Source of the DNA: Synechococcales cyanobacterium CNB
Lineage (GTDB): Bacteria > Planctomycetota > Phycisphaerae > Phycisphaerales > UBA1924
Assembly: GCA_030263455.1 (NCBI GenBank)
Contig: SZOZ01000011.1
Location: 124,001 to 188,000 of the forward strand
Length of the DNA: 64,000 bases
Reading direction: 5' to 3'
Numbering within the stretch: position 1 is the first letter of the stretch; each line of letters begins with the position of its first letter. The notes under the pieces were generated by a model that was not told the origin of the DNA, searched no databases, and worked only from the letters and a program-made list of their open reading frames with translations. Below are positions 44,066-52,254 of the stretch, piece after piece. A program made the translations under genes and the position numbers.

Positions 44066-44851
44066 CCGGGCCGCGTCTGGCCGTCTGCTCGTGGTCGCTC
44101 CTGCCGACCGGCCCTGCCGACTTGGCCGCGAAGGTGCGGGCGTGCGGGCTGGACGGGGTGCAACTCGCTCTGGACCCCATCCGGCGCGGCGAGTGGGACG
44201 AGGGCGAGACGGTACGCGTTCTGGCCGGTGAGGGCATCGCCATCGTCAGCAGCATGATGGGAATGAAGGGCGAGGACTACTCGACGCTCGACTCCATCCG
44301 GCGAACGGGCGGGGTTCGCCCCGACGAGACGTGGCACGACAATCTCGCAGCGGCAAGGGCGAACGCTGCCCCATGAACCGGCAGACCCCGAGCGGGAGCG
44401 GATGCTCGAACGCCTCCGCACCCTCGCGAGCGTCTTCGGCTCGCACGGCGTGCGCATCGCCCTCGAAACAGGACAGGAGACAGCCGACACGCTGATCTCC
44501 GTGCTGGACGATCTCAACAGCGGCCCGATCGCCCCTCCTGCGCCCGTCGGTGTGAACTTCGACCCCGCCAACATGATCCTCTACGGCATGGGCGACCCGA
44601 TCACCGCCTTCACGCGGCTCTCGCACTCCGTCGCTCAGCTCCACCTCAAGGATGCCCTCCCGACGGACCAACCCGGCACGTGGGGCACGGAAACGCCACT
44701 CGGCGAGGGGGCTGTGCGCTGGCCTGATTTCTTCTATGTCTATCGAGATGCGGACCTCCGCTGCGACCTCGTGATCGAGCGTGAGTCGGGCGAGCGGCGA
44801 GTAGAAGACGTGCGGTCGGCTGCGGAGTACATACGACCGCTGCTTACCTAG
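44062..44851 (+). pseudogene. Sugar phosphate isomerase/epimerase-like gene broken by an internal deletion/frameshift
   Basis: The gene starts at GTG 44062, coupled to the transporter, and reads through Leu-Ala-Val-Cys-Ser-Trp-Ser-Leu to 44376, where it stops at TGA just after an Ala-Ala-Ala-Arg-Ala-Asn-Ala block. The rest of the same family continues in another frame from about 44367 (His-Glu-Pro-Ala-Asp-Pro-Glu-Arg) to 44851, with Glu-Thr-Gly-Gln-Glu and Asn-Phe-Asp-Pro-Ala-Asn motifs. Compared with the family as I remember it, roughly 17-20 residues are missing at the join, so this looks like a small deletion with frame loss. A sequencing error alone would not remove the segment. Two half-proteins might still be made. 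Confidence 0.75.
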
Positions 44852-44860
44852 GCGGAATGG

Positions 44861-46090
44861 TCAGGGAGCCGTCGGCGTCTGCTCTGCGCTGATCTCGCGT
44901 GCCTGAATGTCGCGCCACTCGACGACGTTGCCCGGGTGGTGGGTCTGGAGGGCGACGTGCCCCTGCGGGAACGGCTCGATCTCCGCGTCCACCATCGGCA
45001 CACCGTTGATCCAGGTTTGGACGCGGCTGCCGACGACTCGCACGCGGTAGTCGAACCAGGCATTGTCGCGCGTGATCAGCGTCCTGGCGAAGCCTCGCTC
45101 AGGCCAGGCACGGCCGTAGACACATCCGGTCCAGTTGCGCGGATCGTGGTTGTCGATCTGGGCCTCGTACCCCATGGGCCACGTCTCCGGATTGTTCTGG
45201 GGCGGGGCGGCTCGCGGGTAGAAGCCGCTGTTGCCGCGAGTGTTCACCCGCACGAATGCCCTGATCTCAACGTCGGTGAAGACTCGCTCTGTGTAGAGGT
45301 GCCCGCCGCCGTCACGCCCGACGAGCGTACCGCCCTCGACGGTCCACCGGCCTGTCCCCTTGGCGAACCAGTCGTCGAGGTCGCGGCCGTTGAAGAGCGG
45401 GACGAAGTCGCCTGGATCCGGGTCCGGGGAGAGGTCCATGATCTTGATGTTGCGGAAGCAGACCGGGTTGCCGTGGTCTTGGAGCGAGATGAAGCCGGTC
45501 GTCAGGCGATCGCGGAGTGGGAGGGGCTGGTCTGGCGTGCGGAAGATGCCGCGGCCGTCGAGTTTCTGCCCGTCGTGGATGCGCTCGCCGTTGAGCCATG
45601 CGTCGAGCGTGTCGCCGACGAGGCGGATGTGGTAGGTGTTCCACTCGCCCGGGGGGCGTACGGCCTGAGTCGCCGGAGGGATGGCGTTGTAGACCGCGCC
45701 GCAGTGCGAGAGGCCCGGTTCCTGGCCGTGCGTGTCGTAGATCTGGATTTCCATGCCTGTGAAGGCCGGGTCGCCGACGCTGGACCCGCGCAGGCCGACT
45801 CCGGAGTTGCCCCCGGGCGGGATGAGGAACTCGAGTTTGAGTTCGAAGTCGCGGTACATGCGGGTGGTGCGCAGCCACCAGCCGTTGTTGCCGGCGGTAT
45901 GGATCTCGCCGTCCTTGACGCCCCAGGCTTCGATGTTGCCGGCGGTCGTCCAGCCTTCGAGCGAGCGGCCGTCGAAGAGGAGCGTCCAGCCCGCCTCGCG
46001 CTCCTCGGCGGTGAGCGTGTTGTGCTGCGCTGCAACAGTCTGTACGAGCGTGAGCGTCGTGGTGATGGCAGCGCGAGTCAGGCTGTTCAT
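44861..46090 (-). CDS. Tandem DUF1080 (3-keto-disaccharide hydrolase type) secreted protein
   Basis: A 409-residue secreted protein with a signal peptide (about 1-21) and two DUF1080 domains, each opening with a Leu-Phe-(Asp/Asn)-Gly-Arg-x-Leu-x-x-Trp motif at about 38-47 and 231-240. Each contains Gly-Asn-Ser-Gly and a Trp-Asn-Thr-Tyr or matching strand. DUF1080 has a concanavalin-like beta sandwich and has been linked to cleavage of 3-keto-glycosides. The protein sits in an operon with an oxidoreductase and an isomerase-like gene, consistent with that. The start at 46090 was set by the signal peptide. It is convergent with the pseudogene. Confidence 0.85.
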   Translation of the reverse strand: MNSLTRAAITTTLTLVQTVAAQHNTLTAEEREAGWTLLFDGRSLEGWTTAGNIEAWGVKDGEIHTAGNNGWWLRTTRMYRDFELKLEFLIPPGGNSGVGLRGSSVGDPAFTGMEIQIYDTHGQEPGLSHCGAVYNAIPPATQAVRPPGEWNTYHIRLVGDTLDAWLNGERIHDGQKLDGRGIFRTPDQPLPLRDRLTTGFISLQDHGNPVCFRNIKIMDLSPDPDPGDFVPLFNGRDLDDWFAKGTGRWTVEGGTLVGRDGGGHLYTERVFTDVEIRAFVRVNTRGNSGFYPRAAPPQNNPETWPMGYEAQIDNHDPRNWTGCVYGRAWPERGFARTLITRDNAWFDYRVRVVGSRVQTWINGVPMVDAEIEPFPQGHVALQTHHPGNVVEWRDIQAREISAEQTPTAP

Positions 46091-46109
46091 TGCACCGACT
46101 CCCTTGGTG

Positions 46110-47270
46110 TCAGAACGCGAGCCATTTCTGCTCGGCCTTGCTGCTCTCGACGGTCCGCTCGATGAACCGGACGCCTCGGGCGCCGTCATCGACACCGGGA
46201 AAGTCGTGGCGCGCCGGGCCTTTGGCGCCAGCACCTGTGCGGACGGCCTCGCACGCGGCGCGGTAGACGTTGGCGAAGGCCTCGATGAAGGCCTCGGGGT
46301 GGCCGGAGGGCAGGCGGGTGGTACGTTTCGCGGCGTCGCCGAGGTAGTCGTTGCCGCGGCGGTAGACCTGCTCAGGCTTGCCGAGCCGCTTGACGACGAG
46401 AGCGTTCGGCTCTTCCTGATGCCATTCGACGCCGCCCTTCGTTCCCCAGACGCGCAGGCGCAGATCATTCTCGTTGCCGACGCAGACCTGCGAGGCGAAG
46501 AGGATGCCCTTCGCACCGCCGCGGAACCGGAGCAGAACATTCGCGTCGTCGTCGAGCATTCGGCCGGGGACGAACGTGGTGAGGTCGGCGCAGAGGGTCT
46601 TGAGTTCGAGGCCGGTGACGTAGAAAACGAGTTGCTCACAGTGCGAGCCGATGTCGCCTATCGCGCCGCCGAGGCCGGAGCGGGCCGGGTCGGTTCGCCA
46701 GTCGGCCTGTTTCTGTCCGGTCGCTTCGAGCCGGTTGGCGAGCCATCCCTGGTTGTATTCGACGACGACCTTGCGCACCTCGCCGATCTCACCGGAGCGG
46801 ACGATCTCGCGTGCCTGCTTCACGAGCGGGTAGCCGGAGTAGTTGTACGTGACGCAGAAGACGACGTTGCGTGCCGTGACGAGCGCGGCGAGTTCCGCGG
46901 CTTGCTCGCTGGTGTGCACCATCGGCTTGTCGAGGACGACGTTGAAGCCAGCGTCGACGAAGGCCCTCGCCACCGGAAAGTGAACGTGATTCGGCGTGAC
47001 GATGCTGACGAAGTCGATCCGCTCGCCCGGTGGCAGAGAGCGCTCGCGTTCGAGCATCGCTTCCCACGACTCGTAGTTTCGGCGGTCGTCGAGACCGAGG
47101 TCTCGTCCGCTCGCCCTGGCCTTCTCGGGCGATGCCGAGAGAGCGCCGGCGACGAAATCGACGCCGCCGTCGAGTCGCGCGGCCATGCGGTGCACGGCTC
47201 CGATGAAGGCTCCCTGTCCTCCGCCGACCATGCCCATCCGAAGGGGCCGGTTGTTGTTCGTGCTCGTCAT
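46110..47270 (-). CDS. Gfo/Idh/MocA-family oxidoreductase, cytosolic
   Basis: A 386-residue oxidoreductase without a Tat signal, so probably cytosolic, unlike the three others here. The NAD(P) loop is Gly-Met-Val-Gly-Gly-Gly-Gln-Gly at about 13-20. The Lys-Pro motif (Leu-Asp-Lys-Pro-Met) is near residue 115, and an Asp-Ile-Gly-Ser-His catalytic block near 205. It could act on intracellular keto-sugars. Spacing to the DUF1080 gene is 19 bases, and to the upstream isomerase-like gene 30 bases, suggesting one operon of three genes. Confidence 0.87.
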   Translation of the reverse strand: MTSTNNNRPLRMGMVGGGQGAFIGAVHRMAARLDGGVDFVAGALSASPEKARASGRDLGLDDRRNYESWEAMLERERSLPPGERIDFVSIVTPNHVHFPVARAFVDAGFNVVLDKPMVHTSEQAAELAALVTARNVVFCVTYNYSGYPLVKQAREIVRSGEIGEVRKVVVEYNQGWLANRLEATGQKQADWRTDPARSGLGGAIGDIGSHCEQLVFYVTGLELKTLCADLTTFVPGRMLDDDANVLLRFRGGAKGILFASQVCVGNENDLRLRVWGTKGGVEWHQEEPNALVVKRLGKPEQVYRRGNDYLGDAAKRTTRLPSGHPEAFIEAFANVYRAACEAVRTGAGAKGPARHDFPGVDDGARGVRFIERTVESSKAEQKWLAF

Positions 47271-47300
47271 AGTGTGTGTCCGATTTCATTCATCGTGGAT

Positions 47301-48296
47301 TCACTCTTCAAAGGCAGCATCAAAGGCTCTTCCGGACGGCGTGAAGTCCAGCGACCGGACGTACTCGCACGATTCGCGTGCACCGTGCTCGCGGTCCATG
47401 CCGCTGTCCTCCCATTCCACGCTCAGCGGCCCGGAGTACCCTGCCCGGTTCAGGGCACGGACGATCTCCTCGAAGTTCACGTCGCCGCGCCCGACCGAGC
47501 GAAAGTCCCACCCGCGTCGCGCGTCGCCGAACGGCAGGTGCGACGAGAGGATGCCGCTCATGCCGTCGAGCGTCGTCGCGGCGTCCTTCATGTGGACGTG
47601 GAAGATACGGTCGGGGAAACGGTCGATGAATCGCGCGGGGTCCACGCCCTGCCAAACGAGGTGGCTCGGGTCGAAGTTGAAGCCGAAGGCGGGGTGATTC
47701 CCGACGGCCGCGAGAGCCTGCTCCGCGGTGTACAGGTCGTAGGCGATCTCGCTCGGGTGGACTTCGAGCGCGAACCGCACGCCGACCTCCTTGAAGGTGT
47801 CGAGGATCGGCCCCCACCGCCGCGCGAAATCATCGAACCCGGCATCCACGTCCTTCTGACCCGTCGGCGGGAAGAAGTAGAGTTTGTGCCAGATCGCCGA
47901 GCCGGTGAACCCATTGACAACCTTCACGCCGAGGTTCGCGGCCGCGTGTGCCGTCGCCTTCATCTCCTCCGCTGCCCGGCTCCGCACGCCCTCCGGCTCG
48001 CCGTCGCCCCAAACGTGCGGCGGGAGAATCGACTTGTGTCTCCCGTCGATCAGGTCGCAGACCGCCTGACCGACGAGGTGGTTCGAGATCGCCCAGCACT
48101 TCAGACCGTGCTTCGCGAGCAGGGCGTGCCGTCCGTCGCAATAGGCCTTGTCCCTTGCGCCGCGGACGGGGTCGAAGTGCTCGCCCCAGCAGGCAAGTTC
48201 GAGACCGTCGTACCCGAACGACGCCGCCTTGGCGGCCATTTCCTCAAGACCAAGGTCGGCCCACTGGCCGGTGAACAGCGTGACAGGTCGTGTCAT
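47301..48296 (-). CDS. Sugar phosphate isomerase/epimerase-like protein
   Basis: A 331-residue cytosolic TIM-barrel protein of the xylose-isomerase-like superfamily. Expected metal ligands appear as Glu in Ala-Leu-Glu-Val-His-Pro (about 175), Asp in Phe-Asp-Pro-Ser-His (about 212), His in Val-His-Met-Lys-Asp (about 243) and Glu in Val-Glu-Trp-Glu-Asp (about 297). It is the first gene of the minus-strand trio with the oxidoreductase and tandem DUF1080 protein. It probably converts the keto-sugar product to a form that enters central metabolism; the substrate is inferred only. Confidence 0.85.
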   Translation of the reverse strand: MTRPVTLFTGQWADLGLEEMAAKAASFGYDGLELACWGEHFDPVRGARDKAYCDGRHALLAKHGLKCWAISNHLVGQAVCDLIDGRHKSILPPHVWGDGEPEGVRSRAAEEMKATAHAAANLGVKVVNGFTGSAIWHKLYFFPPTGQKDVDAGFDDFARRWGPILDTFKEVGVRFALEVHPSEIAYDLYTAEQALAAVGNHPAFGFNFDPSHLVWQGVDPARFIDRFPDRIFHVHMKDAATTLDGMSGILSSHLPFGDARRGWDFRSVGRGDVNFEEIVRALNRAGYSGPLSVEWEDSGMDREHGARESCEYVRSLDFTPSGRAFDAAFEE

Positions 48297-48399
48297 CGGG
48301 GGTTCCTCTCATCTCCGGGCCGCCCGCCCGGGTCCGACAGGGTATCACACCGCCTGTTCCGCTACCCTGTCACCGAGTCGCCAACCGGAAGGATCGACC

Positions 48400-51300
48400 A
48401 TGCGCCACCGTCTGTTCGCTCTCACGATGCTGACGCTCACTGTTCTCGCGACTGTCGGCCGCGGACAGCCCGAGGAACTGCTCACCAAGGCAGAACGCAC
48501 CGGGTACACGCAGACTGCGACGCACGCAGAGGTCATGGACCTTGCGCGACGGCTGGCGGATCGGTCACCCCGCGTCCACTTGGCCGAACTGGGCCGGTCG
48601 GTCGAGGGACGCGAACTTCCTCTGCTGGTCGTCGCTGATCCACCGGTTGCGACGCCGGAGGAAGCAAAGGCCTCTGGGAAAGTCGTCGCCCTGCTCATCG
48701 GCAACATTCATGCCGGCGAGGTCTGTGGGAAGGAAGCCCTGATGATGCTCGCCCGCGAACTCGCCTTCGCCGACGAACCGGGCGTACTGAAGTCCGTCAT
48801 CGTCTGCATCGCGCCGATCTACAACGCCGACGGCAATGAGCGCATGGAGCCGGGTAACCGGCCCGGACAGGTCGGCCCCGAGCGCATGGGCGTTCGCCCG
48901 AACGCCCAGGGGTTCGACCTCAACCGTGACTTCATGAAGGCAGAGGCTCCCGAGACGCAGGCCCTCATCCGCTTCCTCCGTCGCTGGGACCCGCATGTTT
49001 TCGTGGACACACACACCACGAACGGCTCCGCGCACCGCTACGTGCTCACCTACTCAGGCCCGAAGCACCCGGCCGGGGACGCCGAACTGATCCGCTGGGT
49101 GCGCGATGGGATGCTGCCTCGCGTCACCGAGACACTCCGCGAAACGAAAGGCCACGAGACGTTCTTCTACGGCAACTTCGAGGACGATCACACGAAGTGG
49201 ACCTCGTTCCCCGCCGAACCTCGCTACAGCACGAACTACGTCGGCCTGCGAAACCGGATCGCCATCCTCTCGGAAGCGTACTCGTATGCGCCGTTCAAGG
49301 ACCGGGTGATCGCAACGCTGGATTTCTGCCGGGCGATCGTCGAAGACGCGGCCGCCCGGAAGGACGAGATCGTCAAACTGCTGCGCGAGGTGGATCGTCG
49401 CGCATCGCGGGCCGGCGAGTCACCGCAGGATGACGACCTGGTCGCAGTGCGGACCCGGGCCGCGCCGCTCGGGGAAAAGGCGGCGGTAAAGGGGTTCGAG
49501 ATGGAGCAGCGCGACGGCAGGCGCGTCGCCACGGAACAGCCGAAGGACTACGAGTGCGAACTCTGGCTCGACTACGAGTCGGAACGGGCGGTGCGCCTCC
49601 CGTGGGCATACCTGATCCCACCTCATCTGAGCGTCGTGATCGAGAGCTTGAAGCGTCACGGCATCACCGTCGAAGAACTCCGCGAGGACGCCGAACTGGA
49701 CGCCGAATGCCTGCGCATCGACTCGATCGAGCGGGCAGATCGCCCGTTCCAGGGACACCGCATGACGCGCGTCACCGCGAGCGCGGAAGCGGTCGCGCCG
49801 CGCATCGAAGCCGGCACGGCGATCGTGCGAACCGCGCAGCCGCTCGGTCCGCTCGCGGTGCTGCTCCTCGAGCCGATGAGCGAGGATGGCCTGACCCTCT
49901 GGAACGCGCTCGACGACGGGCTGCGCCTGGGAGAGCCGTATCCGATCCTGCGCGTTCTCACGCCCGTTCCGCTCACACGCTCCGATCAGCCCCCGATCGA
50001 CGAGGACCGCATCTTCGACAGACCGATCACCTTCGACAGCGTCTACCGCGACCGCCGCCGACCGGACCTCAACGGCTCGCCCGTCCGCGTCGGCGAGTGG
50101 CTCGACGACGAGCACTTCGCCCAGACAAAGGACGGCACGCGATATGCCGTCAACGCGCGCACCGGCCGGGCGACCGCACAGCCCCAGCCGGACACCTCCG
50201 CCTTGCGGCAGGCACTCGCCGCCCTTCCGACGATCGACGATGCCACCGCCCGACGGATCGCCGACCGCTTGGCGTTTTCGCAGACGACCGAAGACCGCGC
50301 CGCGGGGTTCTTCGAGCACGGCGACGACCTCTACTACGCACGACTCGACGGATCCGCCGCCCGGCGCCTGACCGCGACGCCCGGTCGCGAGGAACTGGCC
50401 TCGTTCAGCCCGGACGGTCGGTTCGTCGCGTTCGTCCGCGACAACGATCTGTTCGTCGTTGACGTGGACACGGCCACCGAACGCCGCCTCACCACCACCG
50501 GCTCCGAGCGCCTGCTCAATGGCAAGGCGGACTGGGTCTACTTCGAGGAGATCTTCGGCCGCTCGTGGCGCACCTACTGGTGGTCGCCCGACTCGTCGCG
50601 CATCGCGTTCTTCGAGACCGATACCTCTATGGTGGATACGTTCACGATCGTGGACGACGTGCCCGAGCCGCAACGGATCGAGACGACAACCTACCCCAAG
50701 CCCGGGAGGCCGAACCCTGAAGTTCGCGTCGGGATCGTGGCGGTCGCGGGCGGTCAGCCCCGTTTCGCCGATCTCGCCCGCTACACCGCAGGCTCGTTCA
50801 TCGTCACCGGCGTCGGCTGGTGGCCGGATTCACGCACCGCGTACTTCTTCGTGCAGGACCGCGCCCAGCGATGGTTGGACTTCTGCACCGTCGATCCGAA
50901 CGCGGGCTCGTTTGCCGTGCTCTTCCGAGACTCAACGCAGGCCTGGATCGAGGCCCCGTGGGCGCCCCGGTTCCTCAAGGACGGCTCATTCCTGCTCGAC
51001 TCCGAACGCACCGGCTGGAAACACCTCTATCACTACGCCCGCGACGGCTCGCTCATCAGGCCCGTCACGACCGGCGACTTCGAGGTGCGCGGCGTCGAGC
51101 TCCTCGACGAGAAGAACTCCCGGCTCTTCTTCACCGCCTCCACACCCGAGGACGACCATCTCACCAACAACCTCTACCGGATCAATCTCGACGGCACCGG
51201 CCTCACACGCCTGACCACTACGCCCGGCAGCCACCGCGTCTCCGTCAACCCCTCGGGCACGCTTTTCATCGACACCTGGTCCGACGACGAAAGGCCCACG

Positions 51301-52224
51301 AGAGTCGCTGTCCGCGCCGACGACGACTCAATCGTCCGAATGCTCGACACCAACCCCGTGCCGGACCTTGACGAGTGGCGCCTCGGGCGATTCGAACGCG
51401 CCCGCATCCCCTCGCGCCGCGGTCCCATGCTTGATGCCACCGTGCTCTACCCGCCGGACTTCGACCCGGCCAGACCCCATCCCGTCTGGTTCACGACGTA
51501 TGCCGGCCCGCACGCGCCGACCGTGCGCGGCGGGTGGTCCCTCGGCAACGCCGCCGATCACATGCTCGCCAACGTCGGCTTCGTGGTCTTCCGCGCGGAT
51601 CCCTACTCCGCGAGCGGCAAGGGAGCGGTCAGCGCATGGACGGCGTACCGCCGCCTCGGCGTGCCCGAACTCGAAGACATCGTGGACGCGATCACTTGGC
51701 TCAAACAACAGCCGGGAATCGACGGCTCACGGATCGGCATGTCCGGACACTCCTACGGCGGGTTCATCACCGCCTACGCCATGACGAACTGCGACCTCTT
51801 CGCGGCGGGCATTGCCGGTGCGCCCGTGACCGACTGGCGCGACTACGACACCATCTACACCGAGCGGTTCATGGACACACCGCAGGAGAATCCCGGCGGC
51901 TACGACGCGACCTCGGCCGTCAAGGCCGCGAAGAACCTGCACGGCCGGCTGCTGATCCTGCACGGCACGATGGACGACAACGTCCACATGCAGAACACGA
52001 CGCGGCTGGCCAAGGCCCTCCAAGAGGCCAACCGTCCATTCGAGATCATGCTCTACCCGCAGTTCCGCCACGGCATCTGGGGCGATCACTACCGCGATCT
52101 CATCCACGACTTCCAACTTCGCCTGCTGAATGCGCCGCCGGGCGAAGCACGTCAGGGCGGGACACCAGAGCCGGAGCCGACCGATCGGGCCGAGGGTACC
52201 GTGCGAAGGCTTGGGCCGCGGTAG
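48400..52224 (+). CDS. M14 carboxypeptidase-S9 dipeptidyl peptidase fusion, secreted
   Basis: A 1274-residue secreted protein with a signal peptide (about 1-22). Residues about 30-330 form an M14 zinc carboxypeptidase-like domain with His104-x2-Glu107, His205 and a Glu292 near the expected catalytic position. After a linker comes an S9B dipeptidyl-peptidase-IV-like part: a beta-propeller over roughly 600-1000 and an alpha/beta-hydrolase with Ser1118 in Gly-His-Ser-Tyr-Gly-Gly, Asp1192 in Gly-Thr-Met-Asp-Asp-Asn and His1224. Both active sites look complete. The frame is continuous and the GGAAGGA site precedes ATG 48400. A two-enzyme exopeptidase is implied; I do not know of this fusion as a named family. 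Confidence 0.85.
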   Translation: MRHRLFALTMLTLTVLATVGRGQPEELLTKAERTGYTQTATHAEVMDLARRLADRSPRVHLAELGRSVEGRELPLLVVADPPVATPEEAKASGKVVALLIGNIHAGEVCGKEALMMLARELAFADEPGVLKSVIVCIAPIYNADGNERMEPGNRPGQVGPERMGVRPNAQGFDLNRDFMKAEAPETQALIRFLRRWDPHVFVDTHTTNGSAHRYVLTYSGPKHPAGDAELIRWVRDGMLPRVTETLRETKGHETFFYGNFEDDHTKWTSFPAEPRYSTNYVGLRNRIAILSEAYSYAPFKDRVIATLDFCRAIVEDAAARKDEIVKLLREVDRRASRAGESPQDDDLVAVRTRAAPLGEKAAVKGFEMEQRDGRRVATEQPKDYECELWLDYESERAVRLPWAYLIPPHLSVVIESLKRHGITVEELREDAELDAECLRIDSIERADRPFQGHRMTRVTASAEAVAPRIEAGTAIVRTAQPLGPLAVLLLEPMSEDGLTLWNALDDGLRLGEPYPILRVLTPVPLTRSDQPPIDEDRIFDRPITFDSVYRDRRRPDLNGSPVRVGEWLDDEHFAQTKDGTRYAVNARTGRATAQPQPDTSALRQALAALPTIDDATARRIADRLAFSQTTEDRAAGFFEHGDDLYYARLDGSAARRLTATPGREELASFSPDGRFVAFVRDNDLFVVDVDTATERRLTTTGSERLLNGKADWVYFEEIFGRSWRTYWWSPDSSRIAFFETDTSMVDTFTIVDDVPEPQRIETTTYPKPGRPNPEVRVGIVAVAGGQPRFADLARYTAGSFIVTGVGWWPDSRTAYFFVQDRAQRWLDFCTVDPNAGSFAVLFRDSTQAWIEAPWAPRFLKDGSFLLDSERTGWKHLYHYARDGSLIRPVTTGDFEVRGVELLDEKNSRLFFTASTPEDDHLTNNLYRINLDGTGLTRLTTTPGSHRVSVNPSGTLFIDTWSDDERPTRVAVRADDDSIVRMLDTNPVPDLDEWRLGRFERARIPSRRGPMLDATVLYPPDFDPARPHPVWFTTYAGPHAPTVRGGWSLGNAADHMLANVGFVVFRADPYSASGKGAVSAWTAYRRLGVPELEDIVDAITWLKQQPGIDGSRIGMSGHSYGGFITAYAMTNCDLFAAGIAGAPVTDWRDYDTIYTERFMDTPQENPGGYDATSAVKAAKNLHGRLLILHGTMDDNVHMQNTTRLAKALQEANRPFEIMLYPQFRHGIWGDHYRDLIHDFQLRLLNAPPGEARQGGTPEPEPTDRAEGTVRRLGPR

Positions 52225-52254
52225 GCGCTGTCCCGGTCGTGCGCACGGAGTTTG

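Noticed and set aside
45753-48638. 961-codon plus-strand open frame
   Set aside because: It covers the antisense of the DUF1080, oxidoreductase and isomerase genes, which have clear domains, and shows no coding features of its own.
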